Source of the DNA: Dactylosporangium vinaceum
Lineage (GTDB): Bacteria > Actinomycetota > Actinomycetes > Mycobacteriales > Micromonosporaceae
Assembly (NCBI RefSeq): GCF_019904175.1
Contig: NZ_CP061913.1
Coordinates: 9,362,001 to 9,426,000, forward strand
Length of the DNA stretch: 64,000 nt
Direction of reading: 5' to 3'
Made by a program: the position numbers and the translations under genes
The notes under the pieces: model-generated
Database searches by the model: none
Told to the model about the DNA's origin: nothing
Seen by the model: only the letters and a program-made list of their open reading frames with translations
Shown here: positions 48,693 through 62,711 of the stretch, one piece after another
How positions within the stretch are numbered: the first letter of the stretch is position 1
How the letters are laid out: each line of letters opens with the position of its first letter

Positions 48693-49237
48693 CGGATGCC
48701 GAACAGGCCGTGCGGGCTCGCCTTGACCACCGGCGGCGTCTCGGGGTTGTACCACTCCGCCGCCCGGATCTCCTTCATCGCCTGCTTGCGCCGCTCGGAG
48801 TCGAGCCGGTCCACGAACAGGACCCCGTCGAGGTGATCCGTCTCGTGCTGGGCGCACCGGGCCATCAGCCCGGTCCCGACGATCTGGATCGCCTCGCCGT
48901 GCTGATCGAACCCCTTGGCGATGACGTTCTGCCGGCGTTTCGTGTCGACGTAGACCCCGGGGATCGACAGGCACCCCTCGGGGCCGTCCTGCTCCTCCTC
49001 GTCGGGGAACTCGAGCACCGGGTTCACCAGGTGCCCGACCACGTCGTCGACGTCGAACGTGAACACCCGCAGCCCGACGCCGATCTGCGGCGCCGCCAGC
49101 CCGGTCCCGTTCTGCTGGTGCATGGTCTCCAGCAGATCCCCGACCAGCTTGCGCAGCTCCTTGTCGAAGTCGACAACCGGGTCGGCAGCGGTGCGCAACA
49201 CCGGATCGCCGAACAGACGGACGGACTGGACGGTCAA
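48689..49237 (-). CDS. def: Peptide deformylase
   Basis: About 182 residues with the three metal motifs: [19 protein letters not shown] (Cys ligand) and QHETDHLDG (HExxH). It removes the formyl group from new proteins. The start is TTG 49237, eight bases after GAGG. A second TTG at 49252 is in frame. Confidence 0.95.
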   Translation of the reverse strand: MTVQSVRLFGDPVLRTAADPVVDFDKELRKLVGDLLETMHQQNGTGLAAPQIGVGLRVFTFDVDDVVGHLVNPVLEFPDEEEQDGPEGCLSIPGVYVDTKRRQNVIAKGFDQHGEAIQIVGTGLMARCAQHETDHLDGVLFVDRLDSERRKQAMKEIRAAEWYNPETPPVVKASPHGLFGIR

Positions 49238-49301
49238 GCGGCACCTCGGCAAGGAAGATCGGCTGAAATCGGCAGCTCAAAGTCTAAGCTAGCGTTGGAG
49301 C

Positions 49302-51026
49302 GTGTCCGAAACGCCTCGCGTCTCTCTGCGGTCACTACTGCCCTACCTCCGCGATCACCGGGCCACCCTCGCCCTCGTCGGTGTCCTCTCCCTCTTCGGC
49401 GCGGTCACCACGCTCGCCCAGCCGCTGCTCACCCGGCAGGTCCTCGACGGGCTGCAGGCGTCGCAGAAGATCGCCGGCACCGTCGCCCTGCTGGTCATCG
49501 TGCTGGCGGCGGTCGCCGTGCTCAACGCGGTCCGGGACTACCTGCTCCAGCGCACCGCCGAAGGCCTCGTCCTCGGCTCGCGGCGGCGGCTGACCCGGCA
49601 CCTGCTGCGGCTGCCGATCAGCGAATACGACAGGCGGCGGACCGGTGACCTGCTCTCGCGGGTCGGGGCCGACACCACGCTGCTGCGGGCCGTCGTCACG
49701 TCCGGGCTGTTCGAGACCGTCACCGGGGCGGTCATGGTGGTCGGGGCGACGGTGGCGATGCTGCTGCTCGACTGGGTGCTGTTCCTCACCGCCGCGCTCG
49801 GGCTCGCGCTGGGGCTCTCGATCGCCCTCGTCTTCTCCCGGCGGGTTCGGCCCGCCTCGGAGGAGGCCCAGGCCCGCATCGGTGAGATGACGAGCGCTGT
49901 CGAGCGGGCGCTGTCGGCTGCCCGGACCATCCGGGCCAGCAACGCCGAGGACCGCGAGATCGCGACCGTCGAGTCGAGTGCCGAGGAGGCGTACCGGGCC
50001 GGCGTCCGCATCGCCCGGCTCCAGGCGATGATCGGGCCGGCCAGCATCGCGGCGATCCAGGGTGCCTTCCTGCTGCTGCTCGGCGTCGGCGGGGCGCGGG
50101 TGGCGGCCGGCACGATCTCCGTCGGCGACCTGGTGGCCTTCGTCCTTTACCTGTTCTTCCTGGTCATGCCGCTGGGGCAGGCCCTGCACGCGTACACCCA
50201 GCTCCAGACCGGGCTCGGGGCGCTGCAGCGGATGGAGGACATCCTGGCGGTACCCCTCGAGGCCGACGCCGGCACCGCGACGCCCGCGAGCACGCCGGCG
50301 GCGGTGGTGTTCGAGCGCGTCACATTCGGCTACGACCGGAGCCCGATCGTGACCGACGTCTCATTCACTGTCGCCTACGGCACCCGCACCGCCCTGGTCG
50401 GCCCGTCCGGTGCCGGCAAGTCGACGCTGCTGCAGCTGGTCGAGCGCTTCTACGACGTCACCGCGGGCACGATCCGGGTGGCCGGGGCCGACGTGCGCGA
50501 GCTGCCCCGGCAGGTGCTGCGGGCCCAGCTCGGCTACGTCGAGCAGGAGGCACCGGTGCTGGCCGGCACGCTGCGGGAGAATCTGCGCCTGACCGTGCCG
50601 GCGGCGACCGAGGCGCAGATGCTGCAGGTCCTCGCGGCGGTGAACCTGACGGAGATCGTCAGCCGCACCCCGGAGGGGCTCGACGCCCAGGTGGGCGAGG
50701 GCGGCGTGCTGCTGTCGGGCGGTGAGCGGCAGCGGCTGGCCATCGCCCGGACCCTGCTGGCGGCGCCCCCGATCCTGCTGCTGGACGAGCCGACGTCGAA
50801 CCTCGACGCGCGCAACGAGGTGGCCCTGCGCGAGGCGATCGACATGGTGGCCCGCGACCGGACGATGATCGTTGTCGCGCACCGCCTCTCGACGGTGGTC
50901 GACGCGGACCAGATCGTGGTGATGGACGGCGGCCGGGTCGCCGCGGTGGGCCGGCACGAGGAGCTCCTGGAGATCAGCCCGCTCTACCGCGAGCTCGCCA
51001 CCAACCAGCTCCTCGTGGCGCCGTGA
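49302..51026 (+). CDS. ABC transporter, fused permease and ATPase (type I exporter)
   Basis: The 574-residue half-transporter has six helices in residues ~20-310. The ATPase domain has Walker A VGPSGAGKSTLLQL, signature LLSGGERQRLAIARTLL, Walker B ILLLDEPTSNLD and the H-loop VVAHRLSTVVD. It resembles MsbA/LmrA-type multidrug or lipid exporters. It starts with GTG 49302 and lies on the plus strand in an otherwise minus-strand housekeeping region. Its stop (51024-51026) is the first codon of the repeat array. Confidence 0.93.
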   Translation: MSETPRVSLRSLLPYLRDHRATLALVGVLSLFGAVTTLAQPLLTRQVLDGLQASQKIAGTVALLVIVLAAVAVLNAVRDYLLQRTAEGLVLGSRRRLTRHLLRLPISEYDRRRTGDLLSRVGADTTLLRAVVTSGLFETVTGAVMVVGATVAMLLLDWVLFLTAALGLALGLSIALVFSRRVRPASEEAQARIGEMTSAVERALSAARTIRASNAEDREIATVESSAEEAYRAGVRIARLQAMIGPASIAAIQGAFLLLLGVGGARVAAGTISVGDLVAFVLYLFFLVMPLGQALHAYTQLQTGLGALQRMEDILAVPLEADAGTATPASTPAAVVFERVTFGYDRSPIVTDVSFTVAYGTRTALVGPSGAGKSTLLQLVERFYDVTAGTIRVAGADVRELPRQVLRAQLGYVEQEAPVLAGTLRENLRLTVPAATEAQMLQVLAAVNLTEIVSRTPEGLDAQVGEGGVLLSGGERQRLAIARTLLAAPPILLLDEPTSNLDARNEVALREAIDMVARDRTMIVVAHRLSTVVDADQIVVMDGGRVAAVGRHEELLEISPLYRELATNQLLVAP

Positions 51027-51349
51027 GCGGTAACGAGCGAAGCGAGTTGGCCGCTCACCAAGCAGCACAGTTCGGCGCCGGCGCCGGAGCCTGCGGAGGC
51101 GCCGTGAGCGGTAACGAGCGAAGCGAGTTGGCCGCTCACCAAGCAGCACAGTTCGGCGCCGGCGCCGGAGCCTGCGGAGGCGCCGTGAGCGGTAATGAGC
51201 GAAGCGAGTTGGCCGCTCACCAAGCAGCACAGTGTGGTGGCGGTGCCGGAGCCTGCGGAGGCGCCGTCGGTAAGGAGCGAAGCGAGTTGGCCGCTCACCA
51301 TCAGCACAGTTCGGCGGCGGCGCCGGAGCCTGCGGAGGCGCCGGCATGA
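51023..51349 (+). repeat. Four tandem ~81-bp units forming a 108-codon ORF between the ABC and kinase genes
   Basis: Units start at 51023, 51104, 51185 and 51266. The first two are identical; the third has base changes and the fourth is 77 bases. The period of 81 keeps one reading frame. It opens with GTG overlapping the exporter's stop (GTGA) and encodes [18 protein letters not shown], then [10 protein letters not shown], repeated. In unit four a one-base loss shifts the frame so that the TGA (51347-51349) overlaps the kinase ATG. The peptide is homologous to those encoded by the argJ-argB units. Each unit also contains two G/C-rich hairpins. Whether it is translated is unknown. Confidence 0.88.
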
Positions 51350-51936
51350 GCGCGCCCGCGTGGGTGGTGGCCGGGCCGCCCGGGGCCGGCAAGTCGACGG
51401 TGGCCAACCTGCTGCTGCGGCTGCTCTCCCCCACTCCGGCGCTGCTGGACAAGGACACCGTCTACGGCGACTTCGTGGCGGCCACGCTGGAGGCGGCCGG
51501 GCGCCCGGCCGGCGAGCGCGAGGGGCCCTGGTACGACGCGAACATCAAGGTGCACGAGTACGCCGGGCTGGCCGCGACCGCCCGGGAGATCCGCGGCCAC
51601 GGCTGCCCGGTCCTGCTCTCGGGGCCGTTCACCGGCCAGATCCGCGACCCGGTGCGCTGGGCCGCGTTCGTCTCGGCGCTGGGTGGCGACCCCGTGACGC
51701 TCGTCTGGGTCCGCTCCGACCCGCAGACCCTGCGGCAGCGGCTGCTGGAGCGCGGCTCGCACCGCGACGGGCAGAAGCTGGCCCGCTGGCCGGAGTTCCT
51801 GGCCGCGATCCCGCCCGGCCGCGCACCGGCCGTGCCGCACGTCGAGGTCGACAACCGGGCCGGCGCGCCGCCGCTGCTACAGCAGATCGAGCGGATCCAC
51901 CTGAATCTTGACCGGATCGGCGGCCTTCCGGACTGA
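51346..51936 (+). CDS. P-loop kinase-like ATP-binding protein
   Basis: The 196-residue protein has Walker [18 protein letters not shown] at the N-terminus. Other features are a [19 protein letters not shown] switch-like segment, [12 protein letters not shown], and a lid-like arginine stretch [16 protein letters not shown]. It resembles AAA_33/zeta-toxin-like or chloramphenicol phosphotransferase-like small kinases; the substrate is unknown. The ATG overlaps the stop of the repeat ORF, so its translation may depend on reading through the array. Its 3' end overlaps priA by 60 bases on the other strand. Confidence 0.78.
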   Translation: MSAPAWVVAGPPGAGKSTVANLLLRLLSPTPALLDKDTVYGDFVAATLEAAGRPAGEREGPWYDANIKVHEYAGLAATAREIRGHGCPVLLSGPFTGQIRDPVRWAAFVSALGGDPVTLVWVRSDPQTLRQRLLERGSHRDGQKLARWPEFLAAIPPGRAPAVPHVEVDNRAGAPPLLQQIERIHLNLDRIGGLPD

Positions 51937-53952
51937 GCGGGCCCCGGCCGCCGCCTTCAGCGCCAGCGCGAGCGCCTTGCCGGCCGAGCGCGTGGTGCGC
52001 ACCAGCATCCGCTCCTGACCCTCGGCCGCCGGGACCGGGCCGAGCACCTCGGCGCCCGGGGGCAGCTCGGCCAGCGCCAGCAGCTCGGCCACGGCCGCCG
52101 GCGGCCCGGTCAGCGCGGCCATCCGCGCGGCCGGCGGGAAGCCGAGCTCGCGGCGCTCCGCCAGTTCGCGGGCGGCGAGCCAGGCCGGGTCGAAGCGCAG
52201 CAGCGCCTGCACCGCCACCAGCCCCCCGTCGGCGACCACGACGACCGGCGCGCCCGGGCGCGCGAGCGCGGCGGCGGCGAACCACCGGCGCAGCGCCTCC
52301 TCGGTGCCCCGCAGGTCGGCCCGGGTCAGGAACGCCCACGCGTCAAGCAGCAGCACCGCACCGAAGCCGCCGTCGGCGAGCGGTTCGGCGCCGGGCGTGG
52401 AGACGACGAGCATGGCCTCGTGCGGCACTGACGTGAGGATGCCGTCGCGGCCCGAGGTGCGCACGGGCGTGTCCGGGAAGGCGCGGGCCAGCTCCTCCGC
52501 GGTCCGGCGGGCCCCGATGACGGCCGCCCGCAGCCGCCGGCTGCCGCACTCGGGGCAGGCGTGGTCCGCCGCGGGCCGCCCGCACCAGCGGCAGAACGGC
52601 ACACCGTCGGCGGCCGGGAGGGCCAGCGGGCCCGAACACACCACACACCGGGCCGGCGTGAAGCAGTCGGCGCAGGAGACGGCCGGCAGGTAACCGCGCC
52701 GCGGGACCTGGATCAGCACCGGGGCGCCGCCGCTCAACGCCTCGCGGGCCGCTCGCCACGCGATAGTGGGGAGCCGGGCCGCGGCCGCCTGCGGGTCACG
52801 GGCGCGCTCGTGCTCGCCGACGGTGAGGACCCGGGGCATCAGGCGGCGCAGCTCGTCCCGGGCCGCGCTGACGTCGATGGCCCAGCCCGTTTCGACAAGC
52901 TGCTGGGCTTCGGCGGTACGTCCGAACCCCCCGACGATCGCCGCGCAGCGCTCCTGCTCGGCCCGGGCGAGCAGCACCTGGCGGGCGTGCGGATACGGTG
53001 CCCGCTGGTCGCTGTGCAGGTCGTCGCCGTCGTCCCAGATGGCGACGAGGCCGAGGCCGGCGACCGGGGCGAACGCGGCCGCGCGGGTGCCGATCACGAT
53101 GCGGGCGCTCCCGCGGGCGACGGCCAGGAAGCGGCGATAGCGCTCGGCCGGCCCGATTGCGGCCGACAGGGCGACGTGGTGGCCGGGGCCGCCCAGGACC
53201 GCCAGCAGTGCGGCGTCCAGCCGGTCGAGGTCGCGGGCGTCGGCCACCACGATCAGGGCCCCGCGGCCGGCGGCGAGGGTTGTCGCGGCCGCCTCGGCCA
53301 GCCGGGCCGGCCAGTCCTCGCCGGGCAGGGCGGTCCAGACGGCGCGCGGGGCGCGGTCGTCGGCGAGCGCGCGCAGCAGCGCGGCGCCGGCGGTGTAGCG
53401 CGACCAGGGCTCTCCCGCGACGGCCCCGGTGAACGGCGGTGGCGGCTCGGCCGGGGGGGCCGACTCGACCTTCGCCTGGCGCGGCGGGATGGCCAGGCGC
53501 AGCACGTCGGAGAGGGTGCCGGCGTAGCGGTCGGCGACCTCGCGGGCCAGCCGGGCGACCTCGGGCGTGAGGACGCGCTCGGGTGAGATCACCCGGTCCA
53601 GGAACGAGAGCCGGCCCTCGTGCTCGCTGCCGGCCGCCCGCTCCAGGACAAAGCCGTCGACGAGCTGGCCGGAGAAGCGGACCTTGACGCGTGTGCCGGG
53701 CCGGGCGCTGTCGGCGGCGTCGATCGGCACCAGGTAGTCGAAGGGGCGGTCGAGATGCGGCAGCGGGCTGTCGACGCACACGCGGGCGATCGGCAAATCG
53801 TCGGTGGCGCGTTTCGGCGGGGCCGCCTTGCGGGCCGCGCGGGCCTTGCCGCCGGCATTTCCGGCAATGCGCTCGGCGGCGGCGCGCGGCTTTAGTGCCG
53901 ACTCCGGGAAGAGTCCCGGTTCAATAGGCTCGGATCGATCGGTTGAGCGCAC
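51877..53952 (-). CDS. priA: PriA-like primosomal protein with degenerate helicase motifs
   Basis: About 691 residues from GTG 53952. The N-terminal 3'BD domain has [16 protein letters not shown]. In the helicase half the Walker A position reads [11 protein letters not shown] and Walker B reads [10 protein letters not shown], neither catalytic. The eight zinc-cluster cysteines are present ([13 protein letters not shown] ... [19 protein letters not shown]). Actinobacterial PriA proteins are known to have lost ATPase motifs. It probably keeps a structural role in replication restart. The N-terminal 50 residues are low-complexity. Confidence 0.93.
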   Translation of the reverse strand: MRSTDRSEPIEPGLFPESALKPRAAAERIAGNAGGKARAARKAAPPKRATDDLPIARVCVDSPLPHLDRPFDYLVPIDAADSARPGTRVKVRFSGQLVDGFVLERAAGSEHEGRLSFLDRVISPERVLTPEVARLAREVADRYAGTLSDVLRLAIPPRQAKVESAPPAEPPPPFTGAVAGEPWSRYTAGAALLRALADDRAPRAVWTALPGEDWPARLAEAAATTLAAGRGALIVVADARDLDRLDAALLAVLGGPGHHVALSAAIGPAERYRRFLAVARGSARIVIGTRAAAFAPVAGLGLVAIWDDGDDLHSDQRAPYPHARQVLLARAEQERCAAIVGGFGRTAEAQQLVETGWAIDVSAARDELRRLMPRVLTVGEHERARDPQAAAARLPTIAWRAAREALSGGAPVLIQVPRRGYLPAVSCADCFTPARCVVCSGPLALPAADGVPFCRWCGRPAADHACPECGSRRLRAAVIGARRTAEELARAFPDTPVRTSGRDGILTSVPHEAMLVVSTPGAEPLADGGFGAVLLLDAWAFLTRADLRGTEEALRRWFAAAALARPGAPVVVVADGGLVAVQALLRFDPAWLAARELAERRELGFPPAARMAALTGPPAAVAELLALAELPPGAEVLGPVPAAEGQERMLVRTTRSAGKALALALKAAAGARSVRKAADPVKIQVDPLDLL

Positions 53953-54019
53953 GACTTCTGGGCGTGAAGGTGAATGAATAGACTCGGGTGGATTGCCGCC
54001 AGGTGGCGGAAATGACGAA

Positions 54020-54052
54020 GGCCGATCAATCCGGGATCCGGGCTGATCGGCC
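54020..54052 (-). terminator. Terminator after metK
   Basis: GGCCGATCA (54020-54028) pairs with TGATCGGCC (54044-54052). Inside is CCGGGATCCGG. On the minus strand the short T-rich run TTCGTCATTTCC follows. It lies 28 bases after the metK stop. Confidence 0.65.
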
Positions 54053-54079
54053 AACGTCAGAAAACGTTTCGAAAATGCG

Positions 54080-55273
<1,194 letters not shown>

Positions 55274-55322
55274 TGGTGCTCCTCAGGGGGATGCGGCGGA
55301 CGACAGGATGAGTTTCGCCAGA

Positions 55323-55328
55323 GTGTAC
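55323..55328 (-). promoter_or_regulatory. Possible -10 element for metK
   Basis: TACACT on the minus strand, about 50 bases before the metK start in the 128-base gap after coaBC, fits TAnnnT. There is no clear -35. Weak evidence. Confidence 0.25.
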
Positions 55329-55401
55329 GACCTTGCTCTAAAGCGGCGGTCGACGGTCCGGCGGGTTTCTGGGCGCCTCGTCGCGCCCGGCACGTCATCG
55401 A

Positions 55402-56625
55402 TCAGGCAAAACGGGCGATCACGCGATCCCAAATCCTATCCGCCAGATCGTCTTTGGGCAGCTCCGGCAGGTCGTCACGGGTGCCGTCGGCGCCGAGGAT
55501 GACGGCCTGGTTGTGCTCGGCCCCGAACGTCTTGTCGACCCCGACCTCGTTCACCACGATCAGATCGGCCCGCTTGCGCAGCAGCTTCTCCTGGCCGGCC
55601 GCGAGCGCGCGGTCGAGGCCGGCGGTCTCGGCCGCGAACGCGACGAGCACCTGCCCCTCGGGCTTGGCCGCGCCGAGCTCGGCGGCGATGTCGGGGTTGG
55701 TGACCAGCTCCAGCACGGGCGCCGCGCCGTCGACCTTCTTGATTTTGGTCGCGGAGAGGCTGGCCGGGCGGAAGTCGGCCGGAGCGGCCGCCATGACCAC
55801 GGCGTCGGCCGCCTTGGCGGCGGTGACGACGGCGACGCGCAGCTGCTCAGTGGTCTCGACCCGCACCACGTCGACCCCGGCCGGGTCGGCCAGTGTGACG
55901 TTCGCCGCGATGAGCGTGACCCGGGCGCCACGGGCCACGGCGGCCCGGGCCAGCGCGTATCCCTGCTTGCCCGACGATCGGTTGCCGATGAAGCGCACCG
56001 GGTCGATGGGCTCGCGCGTCCCGCCGGCGGTCACGACGACGTGCCGCCCCGCCATGTCCGGGGAGGTGCGTCCGCGGGCGAGCAGCCGGGTCGCGGCGGC
56101 GAAGATCTCGGCGGGCTCGGGCAGCCGCCCCTTGCCGGTGTCGGCGCCGGTCAGGCGGCCGACCGCAGGCTCGAGGACCACCGCGCCGCGGGCCCGCAGC
56201 GTGGCCACGTTGGCCTGGGTCGCGGGGTGCTCCCACATCTCCGTGTGCATGGCCGGGGCGTAGAGCACCGGGCACCGGGCGGTGAGCAGCGTGTTGGTGA
56301 GCAGGTCGTCGGCCAGGCCGTGCGCGGCCTTGGCGAGCAGGTCGGCCGTGGCCGGGGCGATGACGACGAGGTCGGCCTCGCGGCCGAGGCGGACGTGCGG
56401 CACCTCGTGGGCGCCGGTCCAGACGTCGGTGCTGACCGGCTGGCCGGACAGGGCGGCCCAGGTGGCCTCGCCGACGAACGTGAGCGCGGCGGCGGTAGGG
56501 GCGACCCGCACGCGGTGACCGGACTCGGTCAGCAGCCGCAGCAGCTCACAGGCCTTGTAGGCGGCGATGCCGCCGGCGACGCCGAGGACGACCCGAGGCC
56601 GTTCCCCGGCGCGCTGGTCAGACAT
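55402..56625 (-). CDS. coaBC: Bifunctional phosphopantothenoylcysteine decarboxylase / synthase
   Basis: The 407-residue coenzyme A enzyme has an N-terminal flavoprotein decarboxylase domain (VVLGVAGGIAAYKACELLRL, PAMHTEMWEHPATQAN). The C-terminal CoaB synthase has VTAGGTREPIDPVRFIGNRS and MAAAPADFRP. It follows rpoZ by four bases, the usual actinobacterial order. Confidence 0.96.
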   Translation of the reverse strand: MSDQRAGERPRVVLGVAGGIAAYKACELLRLLTESGHRVRVAPTAAALTFVGEATWAALSGQPVSTDVWTGAHEVPHVRLGREADLVVIAPATADLLAKAAHGLADDLLTNTLLTARCPVLYAPAMHTEMWEHPATQANVATLRARGAVVLEPAVGRLTGADTGKGRLPEPAEIFAAATRLLARGRTSPDMAGRHVVVTAGGTREPIDPVRFIGNRSSGKQGYALARAAVARGARVTLIAANVTLADPAGVDVVRVETTEQLRVAVVTAAKAADAVVMAAAPADFRPASLSATKIKKVDGAAPVLELVTNPDIAAELGAAKPEGQVLVAFAAETAGLDRALAAGQEKLLRKRADLIVVNEVGVDKTFGAEHNQAVILGADGTRDDLPELPKDDLADRIWDRVIARFA

Positions 56626-56629
56626 GCGA

Positions 56630-56899
56630 TCAGGCGACTTCTTCGATGCGCTCGGCGGTCAGCAGCCCGCTGTTGATCTCGCGCAGGGCGATGGAGAGCG
56701 GCTTCTCCTGCGGCGTGGTCTCGACAAGCGGGCCCACGTACTCGAGGAGACCCTCGCCCAGCTGGCTGTAGTAGGCATTGACCTGGCGGGCACGCTTCGC
56801 CGCGAAGATCACCAGGGCGTACTTCGACGTCGTCTTCTCGAGCAGCTCGTCGATCGGCGGGTTGGTGATCCCCTGCGGGTCTGCCACGGTTCCGGCCAC
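56630..56899 (-). CDS. rpoZ: RNA polymerase omega subunit
   Basis: The 89-residue protein has [20 protein letters not shown] and [20 protein letters not shown], and it stabilises the beta' subunit. The GTG at 56899 has GAGG nine bases before it; a second GTG at 56887 is possible. It has its own promoter region (TGGTAAGGT extended -10 at about 56967-56975). gmk, normally the gene before it, is absent here. Confidence 0.95.
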   Translation of the reverse strand: MAGTVADPQGITNPPIDELLEKTTSKYALVIFAAKRARQVNAYYSQLGEGLLEYVGPLVETTPQEKPLSIALREINSGLLTAERIEEVA

Positions 56900-57010
56900 G
56901 AAAACAACCTCAAAACTTTCGGAGTGGATAGCTTGGCGAGCGTCGGAACGGCTCGCGAACCGGTCAACCTTACCAGACCTGCGGTTATACCACCGCATCG
57001 CGAACATGCC

Positions 57011-57040
57011 GACGCGCCCGGACGGATGTCCGGGCGCGTC
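57011..57040 (-). terminator. 13-bp hairpin terminator between mihF and rpoZ
   Basis: GACGCGCCCGGAC (57011-57023) pairs perfectly with GTCCGGGCGCGTC (57028-57040) around a GGAT loop. No T-tract follows on the minus strand, as in I-shaped terminators. It probably ends the mihF transcript before the rpoZ promoter. Confidence 0.7.
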
Positions 57041-57083
57041 GAGGTCGTGCGTGTGCAACCGGTCCGGGGGGACCGCCGGGGCG

Positions 57084-57404
57084 TCACTTGCCGCCGGCGA
57101 ACTCCCCGAGCAGGGCCTTCCGCTGCTGGTCACCGAGGCCGCGCAGGCGGCGGCTCTCGGCGATCTTCAGCTTCTCCATGATCTGCGTTGCCCGGATCTT
57201 GCCGATGCCGGGCATCGCCTGGAGCACGGCCGACACCTTGAGCTTACCGACGACATCGTCGGACTCCGCACGGTCGATCACGGCGGCAAGCGTCGTCTTG
57301 CCCTGCTTGAGTTGCTCCTTCAGCTCAGCGCGAGCCTTACGGATCTCAGCCGCCTTTTCCAAAGCGGCAGCGCGCTGTTCCGGGCTCAGTGACGGGAGCG
57401 GCAC
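57084..57404 (-). CDS. mihF: Integration host factor, actinobacterial type (MihF)
   Basis: The 106-residue nucleoid protein starts with GTG 57404 (GAGGAGACCTG just before). An N-terminal helix ([20 protein letters not shown]) is followed by the helix-two-turn-helix domain ([35 protein letters not shown]). It is needed for nucleoid shape and mycobacteriophage-type integration in the actinobacteria where it was studied. Confidence 0.97.
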   Translation of the reverse strand: MPLPSLSPEQRAAALEKAAEIRKARAELKEQLKQGKTTLAAVIDRAESDDVVGKLKVSAVLQAMPGIGKIRATQIMEKLKIAESRRLRGLGDQQRKALLGEFAGGK

Positions 57405-57523
57405 CAGGTCTCCTCAGGTCCCTTGAAAAAAGTGTTGATGGTCTAGCGCCGGGAAAACTAGCGGTCAGAAGCCATTTCGGCAACGTCAGAAGACAAGATC
57501 GACGCCTTGTGAAGATTCGGTGA

Positions 57524-58417
57524 TCACGCAGTGACCGCAATTGCGGACGCACAGGAATCACGCGCGCGCTCCGCCGCGGCCCGCAACGCGGCCTGATCCG
57601 GACCCGCCGAGAGGACCTCACGGGACCACGAGGGCAGAACGAGATCGAGCGCGTTCCCGAATACGGCGCGCAGATCCTCGGCCTTCCCGCCCTGCGCCCC
57701 GAGACCCGGCGCGAGGATCGGTCCATTGAGATCGATCAGCCTGTGACCGGTCGGGCCGACCGTCGCCCCGACCACCACGCCGACGTCCCCCATGGGGCTC
57801 ACACCCGCATTGACCTGGGAAATCTCGTCGATGATGGTCTGCGCGACGGTCCGCCCGTCGGCCGCGACGGCCCGCTGGACGGCCGCACCCTCGGGATTCG
57901 AGGTGAGGGCGAGCACGAACGCCCCGAGGCCGTTTTCGCGGGCTTTCCCGACAAACGGGCGAAGCGCCCCGAAGCCCAGGTAGGGACTCACGGTGACCGC
58001 GTCGGCGCAGAGCGGGGAGGCCGGATCGAGGTACGCGTCGGCGTACGCAGCCGCCGTGGAACCGATGTCACCCCGCTTGACGTCGAGAATTACAAGACTT
58101 CCGGAGCCCCTCAACTGTCGGATAACCGACTCAAGCACGGCTATGCCCCTGGAGCCGAAACGCTCAAAAAAGGCGGACTGGGGCTTGATCGCCGCAACCC
58201 GTCCGGCCAGGGCCTCACCGACCGTCCGACTGAACGCTTCCAGGCCCTTGACATCGTCCGAGAGGCCCCAGGAGGCCAGGAGGGAGGGGTGCGGATCGAT
58301 CCCGACGCACAGCGGCCCCAGGGAGTCCATGGCGGCCCGTAGGCGGGCGCCGAAGCCGGCGCCGGCCGGCACCGTCTCCCCCGGCGAGACCTGTGTCGCC
58401 TGACCGCTCTCTGTCAT
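57524..58417 (-). CDS. pyrF: Orotidine-5'-phosphate decarboxylase
   Basis: The 297-residue enzyme makes [23 protein letters not shown] is the catalytic Lys-Asp motif; it is the longer type-2 form of actinobacteria and some others. The ATG overlaps the pyrD stop. Last gene of the pyrimidine operon, followed by a 119-base gap with the mihF promoter. Confidence 0.97.
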   Translation of the reverse strand: MTESGQATQVSPGETVPAGAGFGARLRAAMDSLGPLCVGIDPHPSLLASWGLSDDVKGLEAFSRTVGEALAGRVAAIKPQSAFFERFGSRGIAVLESVIRQLRGSGSLVILDVKRGDIGSTAAAYADAYLDPASPLCADAVTVSPYLGFGALRPFVGKARENGLGAFVLALTSNPEGAAVQRAVAADGRTVAQTIIDEISQVNAGVSPMGDVGVVVGATVGPTGHRLIDLNGPILAPGLGAQGGKAEDLRAVFGNALDLVLPSWSREVLSAGPDQAALRAAAERARDSCASAIAVTA

Positions 58418-59408
58418 GTGACGCTCCTCGTCGCTGCGACCGCACCCCGGACGAGCGCTGGGCCGCGGTAGATGAATCCGGTGTAGAGCTGGACCAGCGC
58501 TGCGCCGGCGTCGAGCATCCGCTGCGCGTCGTCGGGGCGGGTGATGCCGCCCACACCGATGACCGGCAGCCCGCTCTCCTTGGCCACGAACCGCACGACC
58601 TCCAGGGCCCGCGGGGCGAGCGGCCGCCCGCTGAGGCCGCCAGCCTCGGGCGTGTCGACCCCGGGGCGCTCGACAGTCGTGTTCGTCGCGATGAGCCCGG
58701 CCACGTCCAGGCCGAGGCAGACGTCCAGGAGGTCACCCAGGGCCGCGTCGGTCAGGTCGGGTGCGACCTTGACCAGGATCGGCACCGGGCCGCCGAGCGT
58801 CAGGGCCTCGGCGCGCAGGGCACCCAGCAGGGCCGACAGGTGCGCCTTGTCCTGCAGCTCGCGCAGGCCCGGCGTGTTGGGCGAGCTGACGTTCACGGCG
58901 AAGTAGGAGCCCAGGCCGTACAGCTGCCGAAAACTGTGCACGTAGTCCTCGACGGCACCCGTCAGCGGCGTGACCTTGCTCTTGCCCAGGCTGATGCCCA
59001 GCGGCACCGGCAGCGGGCCCAGCGCGCGCAGCCGGGCCGCGAGCGCGTCGGCGCCGGCGTTGTTGAAGCCCATCCGGTTGACGATCGCCTTGTGCTCGGG
59101 CAGCCGGAACAGCCGCGGCCGCTCGTTGCCCGGCTGCGCGTGCCGCGTGACGGTGCCGACCTCGACGAAGCCGAAGCCCAGCCGCGGCCAGGCCCCGAGC
59201 GCGCGGCCGTCCTTGTCCATGCCCGCGGCGAGCCCGACCGGGTTGGGGAAGTCGACCCCGAACACGGTCCGGCGGGCGCCCGGCGGGCTGTACGGGCGCC
59301 GGGCCCGCGGCAGCCGCGCCAGGGCGCGCAGGGTCCGCTCGTGCACCGACTCGGCGTCGCCGCCGCCCAGCCGGAACAGCACCGGGCGGACGATCCGCTC
59401 GTAGGTCG

Positions 59409-59412
<4 letters not shown>
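58414..59412 (-). CDS. pyrD: Dihydroorotate dehydrogenase (quinone), class 2
   Basis: The 332-residue membrane-associated enzyme passes electrons to quinone. [37 protein letters not shown] (catalytic Ser) and [20 protein letters not shown] mark it. The N-terminal helix [14 protein letters not shown] fits class 2. The GTG at 59412 overlaps the carB stop (GTGA). Confidence 0.96.

Positions 59413-62703
<3,291 letters not shown>

Positions 62704-62711
<8 letters not shown>

Noticed and set aside
55274-55401. SAM riboswitch before metK
   Set aside because: The 128-base leader has no recognisable SAM aptamer core.
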